Source: Lampropedia aestuarii (GTDB taxonomy: Bacteria > Pseudomonadota > Gammaproteobacteria > Burkholderiales > Burkholderiaceae_C). From it: a stretch of DNA of 64,000 nucleotides. Below the pieces are notes generated by a model. It was not told the origin of the DNA. It made no database searches and was given only the letters and a program-made list of their open reading frames with translations. This document shows positions 1 to 8,018 of the stretch, in pieces (position 1 is the stretch's first letter; every line of letters begins with the position of its first letter). The translations under genes and the position numbers were made by a program. The DNA lies in contig NZ_SSWX01000001.1 of the NCBI RefSeq assembly GCF_004803635.1, forward strand, positions 186,001-250,000. The letters are read 5' to 3'.

Positions 1-682
1 GCAAATACTGCCTTTGGTCAAAGAAGTCTTTGCTGCTTTGCAGCTGATGAAATCAATTGCACGCTCCGATGCCGAACTCAAAACAGGCCAATTGCATATT
101 GGCTCGTTTGGTGCCAGTGGGACACTCAGGGCCTTGCCGCCTCTGCTCAGAGCGTTCCGCCACAAGCACCCTGGGGTCGATGTCCATATCGTTGAGAAGC
201 CAGAAGACCAGACCAGCCTAGACCTGATGGAACACCGCATTGAATTGGCTGTGGTTCCCCTGCCAAAACTAGAGCTGGAAACACGCACTTTGGCAATGGA
301 CGAACTGGTGGCAGTCTTGCCATGCGAGCACCCATTGGCCAAGGAAGATATCGTGCAGCTCAAAGAGTTGATGCAATACCCTTTTCTTCTCACGCGCGCT
401 GGCTCCAAACCCTTGATTTACCGATTGCTGCTCAAGCACGATATCAAGCCGCGCATTGCCCATGAGCTGCACCAAATCACCTCCATCCTGCACTATGTGG
501 CGCAAGGAGATGGCGTCTCTATTCTCGCCCGACTGGCCCTGCCAGATGCCATACCTGGCGTTGTATACAAACCGCTCACACCGACCACGCAGCGGTATAT
601 AGCACTAGCTTGCCAAAACTCGAACCGCTTATCGCCAGTCGCACGGGCATTTTGGAATGAAGCAAAAATCAAAACAAATTAA
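1..682 (+). CDS. LysR-family regulator, C-terminal part (cut by window start)
   Basis: The reading frame is open to the first base, so the N-terminal winged-helix DNA-binding domain lies outside the window. What remains is the periplasmic-binding-protein-like effector domain of a LysR regulator: it begins in the linker helix (ALQLMKSIAR), then has the first beta strand of the sensor domain (GQLHIGSFGASGTLRALPPL) and the typical hinge segments ELAVVPLP and LVAVLPCEHPLA. Its effector is not evident. It reads toward the Bug-family receptor gene about 220 bp downstream on the same strand and could regulate it, which is inference. The LysR assignment is secure, the target is not. Confidence 0.85.
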   Translation, partial: QILPLVKEVFAALQLMKSIARSDAELKTGQLHIGSFGASGTLRALPPLLRAFRHKHPGVDVHIVEKPEDQTSLDLMEHRIELAVVPLPKLELETRTLAMDELVAVLPCEHPLAKEDIVQLKELMQYPFLLTRAGSKPLIYRLLLKHDIKPRIAHELHQITSILHYVAQGDGVSILARLALPDAIPGVVYKPLTPTTQRYIALACQNSNRLSPVARAFWNEAKIKTN

Positions 683-899
683 AAAATAAATAAATAAAAA
701 GAAAATCAAATCAAAATCAATCCATAGCAACCCAATGGATGATTAACCTCGACCCATCCCGCAAGATTTAAAAATACCCATATCGAGCATTAATAAAAGC
801 TAATCTTCTTCAGCAAAATATCCTTTATATTTAAATCTCGTGAAGTTTAAAAAACTTCATCGAGGTTGAATCAAACAATGAAATATCAAGGAGACATGC
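683..899. other. AT-rich intergenic region upstream of the Bug receptor
   Basis: About 217 bp without a gene, distinctly richer in A and T than the flanking genes. It should hold the promoter of the receptor gene. A strong ribosome binding site (AAGGAGAC) sits just before the ATG at 900. I could not settle on one convincing -35/-10 pair. Confidence 0.5.
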
Positions 900-1877
900 A
901 TGAAAAAAATTTTCTTTTCGTTGGCTCTAACTGCGGTCAGTATGCTGGCAATCCATGGCACAGCCTTGGGCCAAGACTACCCTCAAAAAGGCAAGCCTAT
1001 CAATATGATTGTGCCGTTTGCTCCGGGTGGGGCCTCCGATATTCTTGCCCGTCTCATCAGTCAGAAATTTTCCGAGGAATGGGGTGCGCCAGTCGTCGTG
1101 CAAAACAAACCAGGCGGCGACATGGTGATCGCCTTGCAGTCTGTGGCCCGCGCAGACAAAGACGGCTACACCATCGGTCTCACTACCGGCAGCTTTGCAC
1201 TCAACAAAGTTGTCAAAAAGGATTTCCCCGTCAATCCTGTCACCGATCTGGCATCGATTGGCATGATTGGCCAGTCCCCCTACATCATGCTGGTGCACGC
1301 CGACTCACCTGTGAATAGCTTCAAAGAACTTGAGGCAGTTACAAGCGATGACAACAATCACTTGAACTATGCATCTTGCTGTTTTGGAACGTATTTTGCA
1401 GCCGAAATGATCAAGACCGTGACACAACTCAACGGCACCCATGTGCCCTATAAAGGCAGTGCGCCTGCACTCAATGCGATGCTGTCTAATGAAGTGGATT
1501 ACATCATTGACACCACAACGGCAGCTAAGCCCTTCATCAGCTCCGGAAAACTAAAGCCGTTGATGGTAACCAGCCGCAAACGTTCTGCCTCACTGCCTGA
1601 CGTGCCCCATTTGACCGAAGCCGGTGTGCCTGGAGACTTCGATATTGGTGTTTGGTATGGACTGGTTTTCCCCGCTGGCACACCCGCAGATATTGTCACT
1701 AAAGCCAACACGAGCTTGAATGCGGTGCTTGCCATGCCTGATGTCAAAGCCAGAATTGAAAGCTTGGATATTGAAGTCACACCAAGCACTGCCGAGACCA
1801 TGTCGGCCAGAGTAGTCAGCGATTTGCAAATGTATGCTGATGCAATGAAAAAGGCCAATCTGCAATTTGGCAATTAA
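900..1877 (+). CDS. Bug/TctC-family periplasmic solute-binding protein
   Basis: A 325-residue extracytoplasmic receptor of the tripartite tricarboxylate transporter (Bug) family, which captures small carboxylates or similar solutes in the periplasm. Residues 1-25 form a signal peptide (MKKIFFSLALTAVSMLAIHG then TALGQ). The diagnostic family segment MIVPFAPGGASDILAR follows near residue 38, then VVVQNKPGGD, VPYKGSAPALNAML and PDVPHLTEAG, all landmarks of Bug proteins. No TctA/TctB membrane genes lie nearby, so it is an orphan receptor, as most Bug proteins of Burkholderiales are. The ATG at 900 follows AAGGAGAC. The ligand cannot be predicted. A small hairpin lies after the stop. Confidence 0.9.
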   Translation: MKKIFFSLALTAVSMLAIHGTALGQDYPQKGKPINMIVPFAPGGASDILARLISQKFSEEWGAPVVVQNKPGGDMVIALQSVARADKDGYTIGLTTGSFALNKVVKKDFPVNPVTDLASIGMIGQSPYIMLVHADSPVNSFKELEAVTSDDNNHLNYASCCFGTYFAAEMIKTVTQLNGTHVPYKGSAPALNAMLSNEVDYIIDTTTAAKPFISSGKLKPLMVTSRKRSASLPDVPHLTEAGVPGDFDIGVWYGLVFPAGTPADIVTKANTSLNAVLAMPDVKARIESLDIEVTPSTAETMSARVVSDLQMYADAMKKANLQFGN

Positions 1878-1880
1878 TTG

Positions 1881-1900
1881 AATGCTGCCTTAGCAGCATT
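1881..1900 (+). terminator. Short hairpin after Bug receptor gene
   Basis: AATGCTGC, a four-base loop, then GCAGCATT followed by TTCCCC. The stem is perfect but the T run is poor, so termination would be partial. It separates the receptor from the GST gene that starts 24 bp later. Confidence 0.45.
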
Positions 1901-1923
1901 TCCCCTTACGCCTTCATTAACAC

Positions 1924-2568
1924 ATGCTCGATTTATATACTTGGGGCACACCAAATGGCCATAAAGTGCACATCATGCTGGAAGAGTGCGATGCACAATA
2001 CCGCATCCACCCCGTCAATATTTCCAATCAGGAAAGCATTGACTCTCAAATTGCCTCACTCACCATCAACAAGAAAATCCCTTTGCTTGTCGATAATAAT
2101 GCCGCCTCGAATCAAGGCCCGCTTGTCATCGCTGAGTCGGGGGCCATTCTTATTTACCTGGCCGAAAAATACCAACAGTTCTGGGCCACCGAGCCCACGG
2201 CCAGATACCAGACAATGCAGTGGTTGATGTTTCAAATGAGTGCAGTAGGCCCGATGATGGGGCAATGCAACCATTTCAAATCAAGGCACCAGTCCGATGG
2301 CGGCTATGCGCTTGCACGCTTTAGTGCTGAAGTCGCCCGCATTCATGCGGTCATGGAGCAACACGTGCGCGATCACGCCTATTTCGCCGGCAGCCACTAC
2401 TCAATCGCAGACATGGCCATCTTTCCCTGGCTGCGCTTATCGCAGAAGCTGGATGAGGCTTGGTCAGCACGCACTCAGCTGCACCGCTGGTATGAACGCA
2501 TTGCGCTGCGCCCGGCGGTGCAGCGGGCACTGCATCTGCCCGACCTCAATTCGAAAGCGGCCACATGA
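1924..2568 (+). CDS. Glutathione S-transferase family protein, YfcG-like
   Basis: A 214-residue cytosolic GST. The N-terminal thioredoxin fold begins LYTWGTPNGHKVHIMLEE, matching the TPNG(Y/H)KV active-site region of the YfcG/Ure2p-like (Nu class) disulfide-bond oxidoreductases. KIPLLVDN and ESGAILIYLAEKY supply the cis-Pro and the Glu-Ser pair that hold glutathione. The all-helical C-terminal domain contains YSIADMAIFPW, the conserved N-capping box. The stop codon overlaps the start of the glutathione reductase gene (ATGA), so the two are translationally coupled and likely act together in glutathione redox chemistry. No clear ribosome binding site precedes this ATG, so the start is less certain than the product. 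Confidence 0.88.
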   Translation: MLDLYTWGTPNGHKVHIMLEECDAQYRIHPVNISNQESIDSQIASLTINKKIPLLVDNNAASNQGPLVIAESGAILIYLAEKYQQFWATEPTARYQTMQWLMFQMSAVGPMMGQCNHFKSRHQSDGGYALARFSAEVARIHAVMEQHVRDHAYFAGSHYSIADMAIFPWLRLSQKLDEAWSARTQLHRWYERIALRPAVQRALHLPDLNSKAAT

Positions 2569-3926
2569 CTGCCAAACACCACTACGATCTTATTGTCATC
2601 GGCGCAGGCTCTGGAGGCATTGCGGCCGCGCGACGCGCTGCCTCTTACGGTGCAAACACGCTTTTGGTGGAAGGAGTGCGCCTAGGCGGCACCTGTGTTT
2701 TGCGCGGCTGTATTCCCAAAAAACTGCTGATGTATGCCGCTGAGCTGCAAACCGCTTTCTCAGATGCCGCCGCGTTTGGCTGGACCCTGGGCACTGGCAC
2801 ATTCAGTATGCATGACTGGAAACAGGCCAAAGACGCTGAGCTCGATCGCCTGGAAGGCATCTACCAGCAAATGCTCAACAACGCAGGCGTGCATGTCATC
2901 CATGGACACGCCCAGCTGGCAGGCCATGAAACTGTAGCGGTCAATGGACAGCATTACCATGCCAAACGCATTGTCATTGCGACTGGCGGCAAACCAGCCA
3001 GGTCTGCGATTCCAGGCCTGGAGCAAGCATGGACATCGGACGAGCTGCTCAATGCCACAGCCCTGCCTGCTTCTTTGCTTGTGCTTGGCGCTGGTTATAT
3101 TGCCGTGGAATTGGCCTCGATCCTCGCCGCTTTGGGCGTTCAAGTCAGCATGGCATTTCGCAGCCAGTTGCCATTGCGCGGATTCGACGAAGACCTACGC
3201 CTGCGCATCGCGCAGGCACTTGAGCATCAGGGCGTGGTATTGCACCCCAACTCTCACATGCGTGCATTGGAAGCCAATAGCGCAGGATTGAGCCTGCACC
3301 GCATGCAGGCTGACTCTTTGCAGGCAGAGGCCGTACTCAATGCCACAGGCCGCATACCCAATACCAGTCAACTCGGACTCGACACCGTGGGCATTCAGAC
3401 CAATAGTGCTGGCGCGATTGCCGTTGACGCTGACAGCCGCACACAGGCCAGCGGCATCTGGGCGATCGGTGACGTCACGAACCGGGTCAATCTCACGCCT
3501 GTAGCCATTGCCGAAGCGCGTGCTTTTGCAGACACAGAATTCGGTGGCCAAGCTGTACAAGTCAACCACAGCAACGTGGCCAGTGCCGTGTTCTGCATAC
3601 CACCTGCAGCCAGTGTCGGTCTGACCGAAGCACAAGCGGCGCAGCAAGGGCCAACCGATGTTTACATCAGCGAATTTCGCGCCATGAAAAAGGCTTTTAT
3701 CGGCAGCCAGGAGCGCACTTTCATGAAGTTGCTCGTGGACCGCCAATCCAACCAGGTACTAGGCATGCATATGCTGGGCTCTGACGCACCAGAGATTGTG
3801 CAAAGCCTGGCCATTGCGCTGAGTGCAGGCGCTACCAAGCGCGACTTTGACCGCACCATGGCCTTGCACCCCACGGCGGCAGAAGAGTTTGTCCTGATGC
3901 GCGAGCCAGCCCGCACCATTGGCTAA
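2565..3926 (+). CDS. gor: Glutathione-disulfide reductase
   Basis: A 453-residue flavoprotein disulfide reductase. The FAD Rossmann motif GAGSGGIAAARRAA lies near residues 13-26, the redox-active cysteine pair near 44-49 (GGTCVLRGCIPKKL), and the NADPH Rossmann motif GAGYIAVELASILAALG near 170-190. GIWAIGDV is the second FAD-binding segment and HPTAAEEFVLM carries the C-terminal His-Glu pair of the dimer active site. The protein reduces oxidised glutathione with NADPH in the cytosol. Length and motifs match glutathione reductase better than lipoamide dehydrogenase or mercuric reductase. Start and GST stop overlap by four bases, which supports an operon. Confidence 0.9.
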   Translation: MTAKHHYDLIVIGAGSGGIAAARRAASYGANTLLVEGVRLGGTCVLRGCIPKKLLMYAAELQTAFSDAAAFGWTLGTGTFSMHDWKQAKDAELDRLEGIYQQMLNNAGVHVIHGHAQLAGHETVAVNGQHYHAKRIVIATGGKPARSAIPGLEQAWTSDELLNATALPASLLVLGAGYIAVELASILAALGVQVSMAFRSQLPLRGFDEDLRLRIAQALEHQGVVLHPNSHMRALEANSAGLSLHRMQADSLQAEAVLNATGRIPNTSQLGLDTVGIQTNSAGAIAVDADSRTQASGIWAIGDVTNRVNLTPVAIAEARAFADTEFGGQAVQVNHSNVASAVFCIPPAASVGLTEAQAAQQGPTDVYISEFRAMKKAFIGSQERTFMKLLVDRQSNQVLGMHMLGSDAPEIVQSLAIALSAGATKRDFDRTMALHPTAAEEFVLMREPARTIG

Positions 3927-3947
3927 TGCCAGAGCCAATGGCTTATA

Positions 3948-3995
3948 TGAGCCCGTTCATAATCTCGACGCAACCGCAGAGATGTTGAACAGGCT
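3948..3995. repeat. Hairpin built from two inverted GAGCCTGTTCA-type arms
   Basis: Left arm GAGCCCGTTCATAATCTC and right arm GAGATGTTGAACAGGCTC are imperfect inverted copies separated by about 12 bases. The site lies between gor and the convergent LysR gene and may end both transcripts. The arm belongs to the dispersed repeat family also seen near 10.2, 11.4, 41.3 and 57.2 kb. Confidence 0.6.
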
Positions 3996-4038
3996 CTTGG
4001 CCAATCAAAGACCAGGCTTGCATAGCGCGCATTGGCGC

Positions 4039-4944
4039 TCAAACCGCAGCAGTTGCCTGCTCGGTGTGGGGCCTGCTGCCCCACTGCACCGTGCTGAACG
4101 AGGACAGCAGCAGCGCTGCAAAAGCATCATGCTGGTTGGATGTGCGGGTGATTAAGGACACTGGCCGCTCAAAATTGGCCAAGCGCATGATGTTCAAATT
4201 CGCACTGTCATGCCAAGCCGCGCCGCGAATCAATGGCACGATGGAAATGCCCAAGCCTTGCCGCACCAAAGCCGCAATGGCGTCCAGCGAATTGAGCTCC
4301 ATGGAGGGTTTGACCATGATGCCATGCTTCATGAGAAACTCATCAATCAACTGCCCCGCCCAAGTGCTGCGCTCAAATGCAATGTAAGCCATCCCCGACT
4401 TAAAGGCCTGCTGCAAATCATCACAGGGCACATCTGCGTGGGTAATCAATGCAAAAGGCTCACTGTACAAATAGTGGACCTTGAGCGTCGTTGGAAATTT
4501 TTGCGGCGGCTCAGTGACAATGGCCATATCCAGAGTTCCACGGTTGATTTGCGTGACCAGCTCCCCCGAAATACCCGCAACAATCTTGACCTCCAGGCTG
4601 GGATTTTTCAGCGTCATTTCCTTGAGCAATTGCGGCAGAACGCCGCCCAACGCGCTGTTGATCACGCCGAGCGAAAGAAAACCGCCGATAGGCCCCCCCT
4701 CCAAAGCCTTCATTTCCTCATACAGAGAAATCATCTTCTCTGCCAACGGCACCAACTGGTGGCCCGCAGAGGTGAACTCCAGCGATCGTTTGGTTCTCAC
4801 AAACAAGGCAATACCAAGCTCGTCTTCCATATTCTTGAGCTGCACACTGACGGCTGCTTGCGACAAGTGGACCTTCTCGGCTGCAGCCACAATGGTGCCG
4901 TAACGATGCAGTGCTAAATAGGAGCGAAGCGATCTGATCAGCAT
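4039..4944 (-). CDS. LysR-family transcriptional regulator
   Basis: A 301-residue LysR protein. Residues 1-60 are the winged helix-turn-helix, with the recognition helix region AAEKVHLSQAAVSVQLKNME and the family landmark ELGIALFVRTKRSLEFTSAG. The effector domain follows from about residue 90 (GGFLSLGVINSALGGVLPQL). It lies immediately downstream of the CoA-transferase operon on the same strand but is separated from it by a clear terminator, so it probably has its own promoter. Regulation of that operon is a reasonable inference. A perfect palindrome upstream of the operon (7907-7923) is a candidate target, though LysR sites are usually less symmetric. Confidence 0.9.
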   Translation of the reverse strand: MLIRSLRSYLALHRYGTIVAAAEKVHLSQAAVSVQLKNMEDELGIALFVRTKRSLEFTSAGHQLVPLAEKMISLYEEMKALEGGPIGGFLSLGVINSALGGVLPQLLKEMTLKNPSLEVKIVAGISGELVTQINRGTLDMAIVTEPPQKFPTTLKVHYLYSEPFALITHADVPCDDLQQAFKSGMAYIAFERSTWAGQLIDEFLMKHGIMVKPSMELNSLDAIAALVRQGLGISIVPLIRGAAWHDSANLNIMRLANFERPVSLITRTSNQHDAFAALLLSSFSTVQWGSRPHTEQATAAV

Positions 4945-4978
4945 AAAGCCCTGACGTGAGAGGTTGGTGTCAAAAAAA

Positions 4979-5000
4979 CCCCGGCCAACGATGGCCAGGG
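4979..5000 (-). terminator. Rho-independent terminator of the CoA-transferase operon
   Basis: On the minus strand CCCTGGCC, a six-base loop, GGCCGGGG and then a run of seven T. One mismatch in the stem. It lies between the stop of the CaiB/BaiF gene and the start of the LysR gene. Confidence 0.8.
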
Positions 5001-5016
5001 TGCATCCAGAGCGGGC

Positions 5017-6207
5017 CTACAGCTGTGGCGCTCTAGGCAAGACACTGGCATACGCCGCAGGATCTATGCCCCGCTCAGCCAATACCTCGTCGGTATGCTG
5101 GGCAAAGGACGGCGGACGCGAGCGATAGCTCGCAGGCGTGCGCGACAGTTTCACGGGGCTGCCGGTCCCACGGTATCCATCCAAGTCGACAATCATGCCA
5201 CGATGGTGCGTATGCGGATCGTCCACCACCTGGTCAATCGTGCGCACTGGCCCACAAGGCACACCAGCGGCCACCAATTCCTGAGACACCTGCAGGCCAT
5301 CGCGCTGGGCAAGCAAGGCCACCAACTCTTGGCGCAGTGCATCCCGATGCTGGTTGCGCAAAGCATTTGTCAGATAACGCTCATCGTTCGCCAGATCAGC
5401 ACTGCCCAGCACCTTGCACAATGTCACGAACTGGCGATTATTGCCAACGGCCAAGAAAACCGGGCTGGTGCTGGTCTCAAATGCATCGTAAGGACAGATA
5501 TTGGGGTGACGGTTGCCAGAGCGCTGCGGCACTGTACCGCTCAAGTAGAAATTAGGCAGTTGTGGGTGCAACATGGACACGCCTGAGTCGTAGAGGGTGG
5601 CTTCTACAAATTGGCCCAGGCCACTGCGATGGCGCTCCTGCAGAGCCAATAAAATCCCAATCACGGCATTCATGCCCGTGACCATGTCAATGATGGGAAC
5701 GCCCATTCTCAAAGGCGGCCCGCCTTGCTCTCCATTGACACTCATCAAGCCCGTCATGGCCTGTACCGCCGCATCGTAACCAGGCTGGCCACCATATGGA
5801 CCATCGGCCCCAAAGCCGGAAATGCGGCAATGCACCAAACGTGGAAACCGCTGCTTCAGTGCATCTGCGCCCAGGCCCCACTTCTCCAAGGTGCCAATTT
5901 TGAAGTTTTCAACAAACACATCCGCATCCTCAAGCAGGCGCAGCAGCAGCTCCTGACCAAGCGCCTGTGTCATGTCAATCGACACATCACGTTTATTGCG
6001 GTTGACGCCAATGAAATAGCTGGCCGCATCACCTGCAAACGGTGGCCCCCAGCCACGTGTCTCGTCGCCCATGGGGGGCTCCACTTTGATGACATCGGCA
6101 CCATGATCGGCCAGTATCTGTCCGCAAAAAGGCCCGCCCAGCACACGGCTGGCATCTATCACGCGAATGCCCGCCAAAGCGCCTACAGGTACATGATTAG
6201 TCTGCAT
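5017..6207 (-). CDS. CaiB/BaiF (class III) CoA-transferase
   Basis: A 396-residue family III CoA-transferase. Landmarks are RVLGGPFCGQILADHGADVI with VEPP, the segment GWGPPFAGDAASYF, VFVENFKIGTLEKWGLG, HCRISGFG and GPYGGQPGYDAAVQAMTGLM, whose Asp in GYD is the catalytic aspartate position of this family. It moves CoA between carboxylic acids; the substrate pair is unknown. I chose the ATG at 6207 because AAGGAG stands about 8 bases upstream and the family homology begins right after it, whereas an upstream in-frame start would add about 75 unrelated residues. The start lies inside the end of the preceding B-subunit gene, so it is the third gene of that operon. Confidence 0.88.
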   Translation of the reverse strand: MQTNHVPVGALAGIRVIDASRVLGGPFCGQILADHGADVIKVEPPMGDETRGWGPPFAGDAASYFIGVNRNKRDVSIDMTQALGQELLLRLLEDADVFVENFKIGTLEKWGLGADALKQRFPRLVHCRISGFGADGPYGGQPGYDAAVQAMTGLMSVNGEQGGPPLRMGVPIIDMVTGMNAVIGILLALQERHRSGLGQFVEATLYDSGVSMLHPQLPNFYLSGTVPQRSGNRHPNICPYDAFETSTSPVFLAVGNNRQFVTLCKVLGSADLANDERYLTNALRNQHRDALRQELVALLAQRDGLQVSQELVAAGVPCGPVRTIDQVVDDPHTHHRGMIVDLDGYRGTGSPVKLSRTPASYRSRPPSFAQHTDEVLAERGIDPAAYASVLPRAPQL

Positions 6208-6955
6208 ATGCAGTGATCTCCTTTGTGAGTTGTTGTGCAAAATCAGGATACGTTTCATGCAACTCGGATAAGACACGTCCACGCAATAAAGCCAAGACTG
6301 CTGGCGCAGGATCGGGTGTCTGGCTCCATTGCGCATCGATGTCAAAATCAAACCCTGTGGCAGCCTTGACCTCAGCCAAAGTGTGGCCCGGATGGATATG
6401 CAGTAATCGAAAGCGTGCGCGCTGCGGCTCAAACATGAACAAAGCCATTCCTGTCAATAGCGCATAGGGTCCGCCTTTGCGGTAGACCTGCGGATCACTG
6501 ACGCCTGGCGCACTGATGAAATCGACCTTGTTCACGAACACACGTGGCGAATGCTCCTCACGAAACAAAATCACCTTTGGCACAGTGAAGTACAAATAGG
6601 CCGAGCCGAATGAGCCAGGCCAGCGTACAGAGGTCTGCGGATAATCGCCCAAACCCACCAAATTGATATTGCCCTGCCCATCAATTTGCCCTCCGCCCAA
6701 AAAAAATGCATCAATGCGCCCTTGGCCTGCGCAGTCGAACAATTCGGCTGAGCCATTGGTAAAAAGGTTGTGCTTGACCGAGCCCAAAATCGACAATCGC
6801 ACAGGAGCCTGCTTGGCAGCTTCTTGCTGGGCTCTCAACAGCATCGCCGCAGCAGCGGGAATGGGTGATGAGGCCCCCACTGCCACGTGGCGCGCGCCGT
6901 CCAAAAGACTGGCAATCGTCACAATCAAACGTTCACGTAATGTGGCAGTACTCAT
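6197..6955 (-). CDS. Class I CoA-transferase-like subunit B
   Basis: About 252 residues, related to subunit B of glutaconate-type CoA-transferases and of the IpdAB ring-opening hydrolases. Family segments are VAVGASSPIPAAAAMLL near the N terminus, GRIDAFFLGGGQIDGQGN and NLVGLGDYPQ in the middle, and PHTLAEV-like HPGHTLAEVKAATGF near the C terminus. At the place where active transferases carry the catalytic glutamate (usually a YESG-like motif) this protein reads LSILGSVKHN, with no glutamate, so it may not be a true transferase. The ATG at 6955 overlaps the stop of subunit A (ATGA). It forms a heteromer with subunit A. Confidence 0.8.
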   Translation of the reverse strand: MSTATLRERLIVTIASLLDGARHVAVGASSPIPAAAAMLLRAQQEAAKQAPVRLSILGSVKHNLFTNGSAELFDCAGQGRIDAFFLGGGQIDGQGNINLVGLGDYPQTSVRWPGSFGSAYLYFTVPKVILFREEHSPRVFVNKVDFISAPGVSDPQVYRKGGPYALLTGMALFMFEPQRARFRLLHIHPGHTLAEVKAATGFDFDIDAQWSQTPDPAPAVLALLRGRVLSELHETYPDFAQQLTKEITAYAD

Positions 6956-7764
6956 GCATACACCTCCGACATCCATTGCGCAAAGCCCTCTTCTGTTCTA
7001 GCCATCTGTGCGTAACGCTGCAACTGGCCTATATCTGGCGGGTACTCCCCCCACAAGCCATAAGGGCTGGCACCCTTTTCGGCCAGGGCCACCCCATCCA
7101 CATACAGATTAGGCAGCACGCCTGCCGCAGTGACCTCGTCATCCAGCAAGCGTCGATCGACAATGCGCTCCACTGTCACAAAAGTGCGCCGGCTGGCATA
7201 AGCCATCGTCGCCAGCTCACGGCGTCGACCAATCCAGACATTGCCCTCTCGATCTGCCATGGGCGCGTGAAACACCGACACATCCGGATGCAAGGCAGGA
7301 ATTGCCACCACGGGATCTGGCTCGGCTGAGAATGGGTTTTGCATCACCTTCCAGTCAGAGCGCTGCAACAAAACGTCCGTCCCAATCAGGCCGCGCAGCG
7401 TGGTAAATGGCGCGCCTTTTTGCGCAGCCATCAAACCAGCATGGATGGCGGGACAGGTACTGTCTTTCATGTGAATCGAACCGCGGGCCATTGCGCGCAT
7501 AAAACAAGGCGCACCGCCAGCTTCTCCCAGACTCACTGCACTGGTCTCCAGACTGCGCACCAGGCCCGCACCGATCAAAATATCAAATGACAGCCCTGCG
7601 GTAGGCACCCCCACCAAATGCAAATTGCGCGGCGCGCATCGCAATAAGGGCCCGATCATGGCCATAGGAACACCGGCATAATCCACCGGCATGGCCAGTT
7701 GACAACCGTCTTTGATTTCAGCTGCGATCTCATCCACACTGATGGATGCCATGCTTTGCCGCAT
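6952..7764 (-). CDS. Class I CoA-transferase-like subunit A
   Basis: A 270-residue CoA-transferase family I subunit A, first gene of a three-gene operon. Segments typical of the family are LHLVGVPTAGLSFDILIGAG, GEAGGAPCFMRAMARG, GAPFTTLRGLIGTDVL and HAPMADREGNVWIG. The ATG at 7764 follows a GGAG ribosome binding site six bases away, and the protein family begins there; the in-frame extension upstream runs through a tandem repeat encoding RKARKARKA and is surely not translated. The gene partners with the overlapping subunit B and the CaiB/BaiF protein. The substrate is not predictable from sequence. Confidence 0.82.
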   Translation of the reverse strand: MRQSMASISVDEIAAEIKDGCQLAMPVDYAGVPMAMIGPLLRCAPRNLHLVGVPTAGLSFDILIGAGLVRSLETSAVSLGEAGGAPCFMRAMARGSIHMKDSTCPAIHAGLMAAQKGAPFTTLRGLIGTDVLLQRSDWKVMQNPFSAEPDPVVAIPALHPDVSVFHAPMADREGNVWIGRRRELATMAYASRRTFVTVERIVDRRLLDDEVTAAGVLPNLYVDGVALAEKGASPYGLWGEYPPDIGQLQRYAQMARTEEGFAQWMSEVYA

Positions 7765-7799
7765 GTTTGTCTCCTTTTTTGATTTTGTGCACAAGCTTG

Positions 7800-7829
7800 C
7801 TTTTCGTGCTTTTCGTGCTTTTCGTGCTT
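7800..7829. repeat. Three tandem copies of a 9-bp unit
   Basis: The unit CTTTTCGTG occurs three times head to tail, followed by a partial fourth copy, in the 5' untranslated region about 40-65 bp upstream of the CoA-transferase operon start. Copy number could vary by slippage. Confidence 0.85.
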
Positions 7830-7906
7830 TAGGACGAAAGGACGCTGCAGAGCCCCATCTTAATAATTGAATTTCTTTTAACAAAACTCAATTTTTCCTG
7901 TCTTAG

Positions 7907-7923
7907 CATCGGAAATTCCGATG
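7907..7923. promoter_or_regulatory. Perfect 17-bp palindrome upstream of the CoA-transferase operon
   Basis: CATCGGAAATTCCGATG reads the same on both strands around its central base. It sits about 145 bp upstream of the operon start, between it and the YeiH gene terminator. It has no T run and therefore looks like a dimeric regulator site rather than a terminator. Which regulator binds is unknown. Confidence 0.5.
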
Positions 7924-7962
7924 AATAGTGCCATCTTGCTGCAAGTCTGTTTGTCGGTCTAA

Positions 7963-7980
7963 AGGGCGGATGCCCGCCCT
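7963..7980 (-). terminator. Hairpin downstream of the YeiH-family gene
   Basis: AGGGCGG, a four-base loop, CCGCCCT forms a GC-rich stem about 40 bp past the stop of the exporter gene, followed on the minus strand by TTAG only. Termination by this hairpin alone would be moderate. Confidence 0.5.
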
Positions 7981-8018
7981 CAAGTGCATTCGGACATGCT
8001 TGAGAAACCGGCTATGTC

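Noticed and set aside
6208-6432. Longer N terminus for the CaiB/BaiF protein
   Set aside because: The extra 75 codons lie inside the end of the B-subunit gene and lack homology, while ATG 6207 has a strong AAGGAG site.
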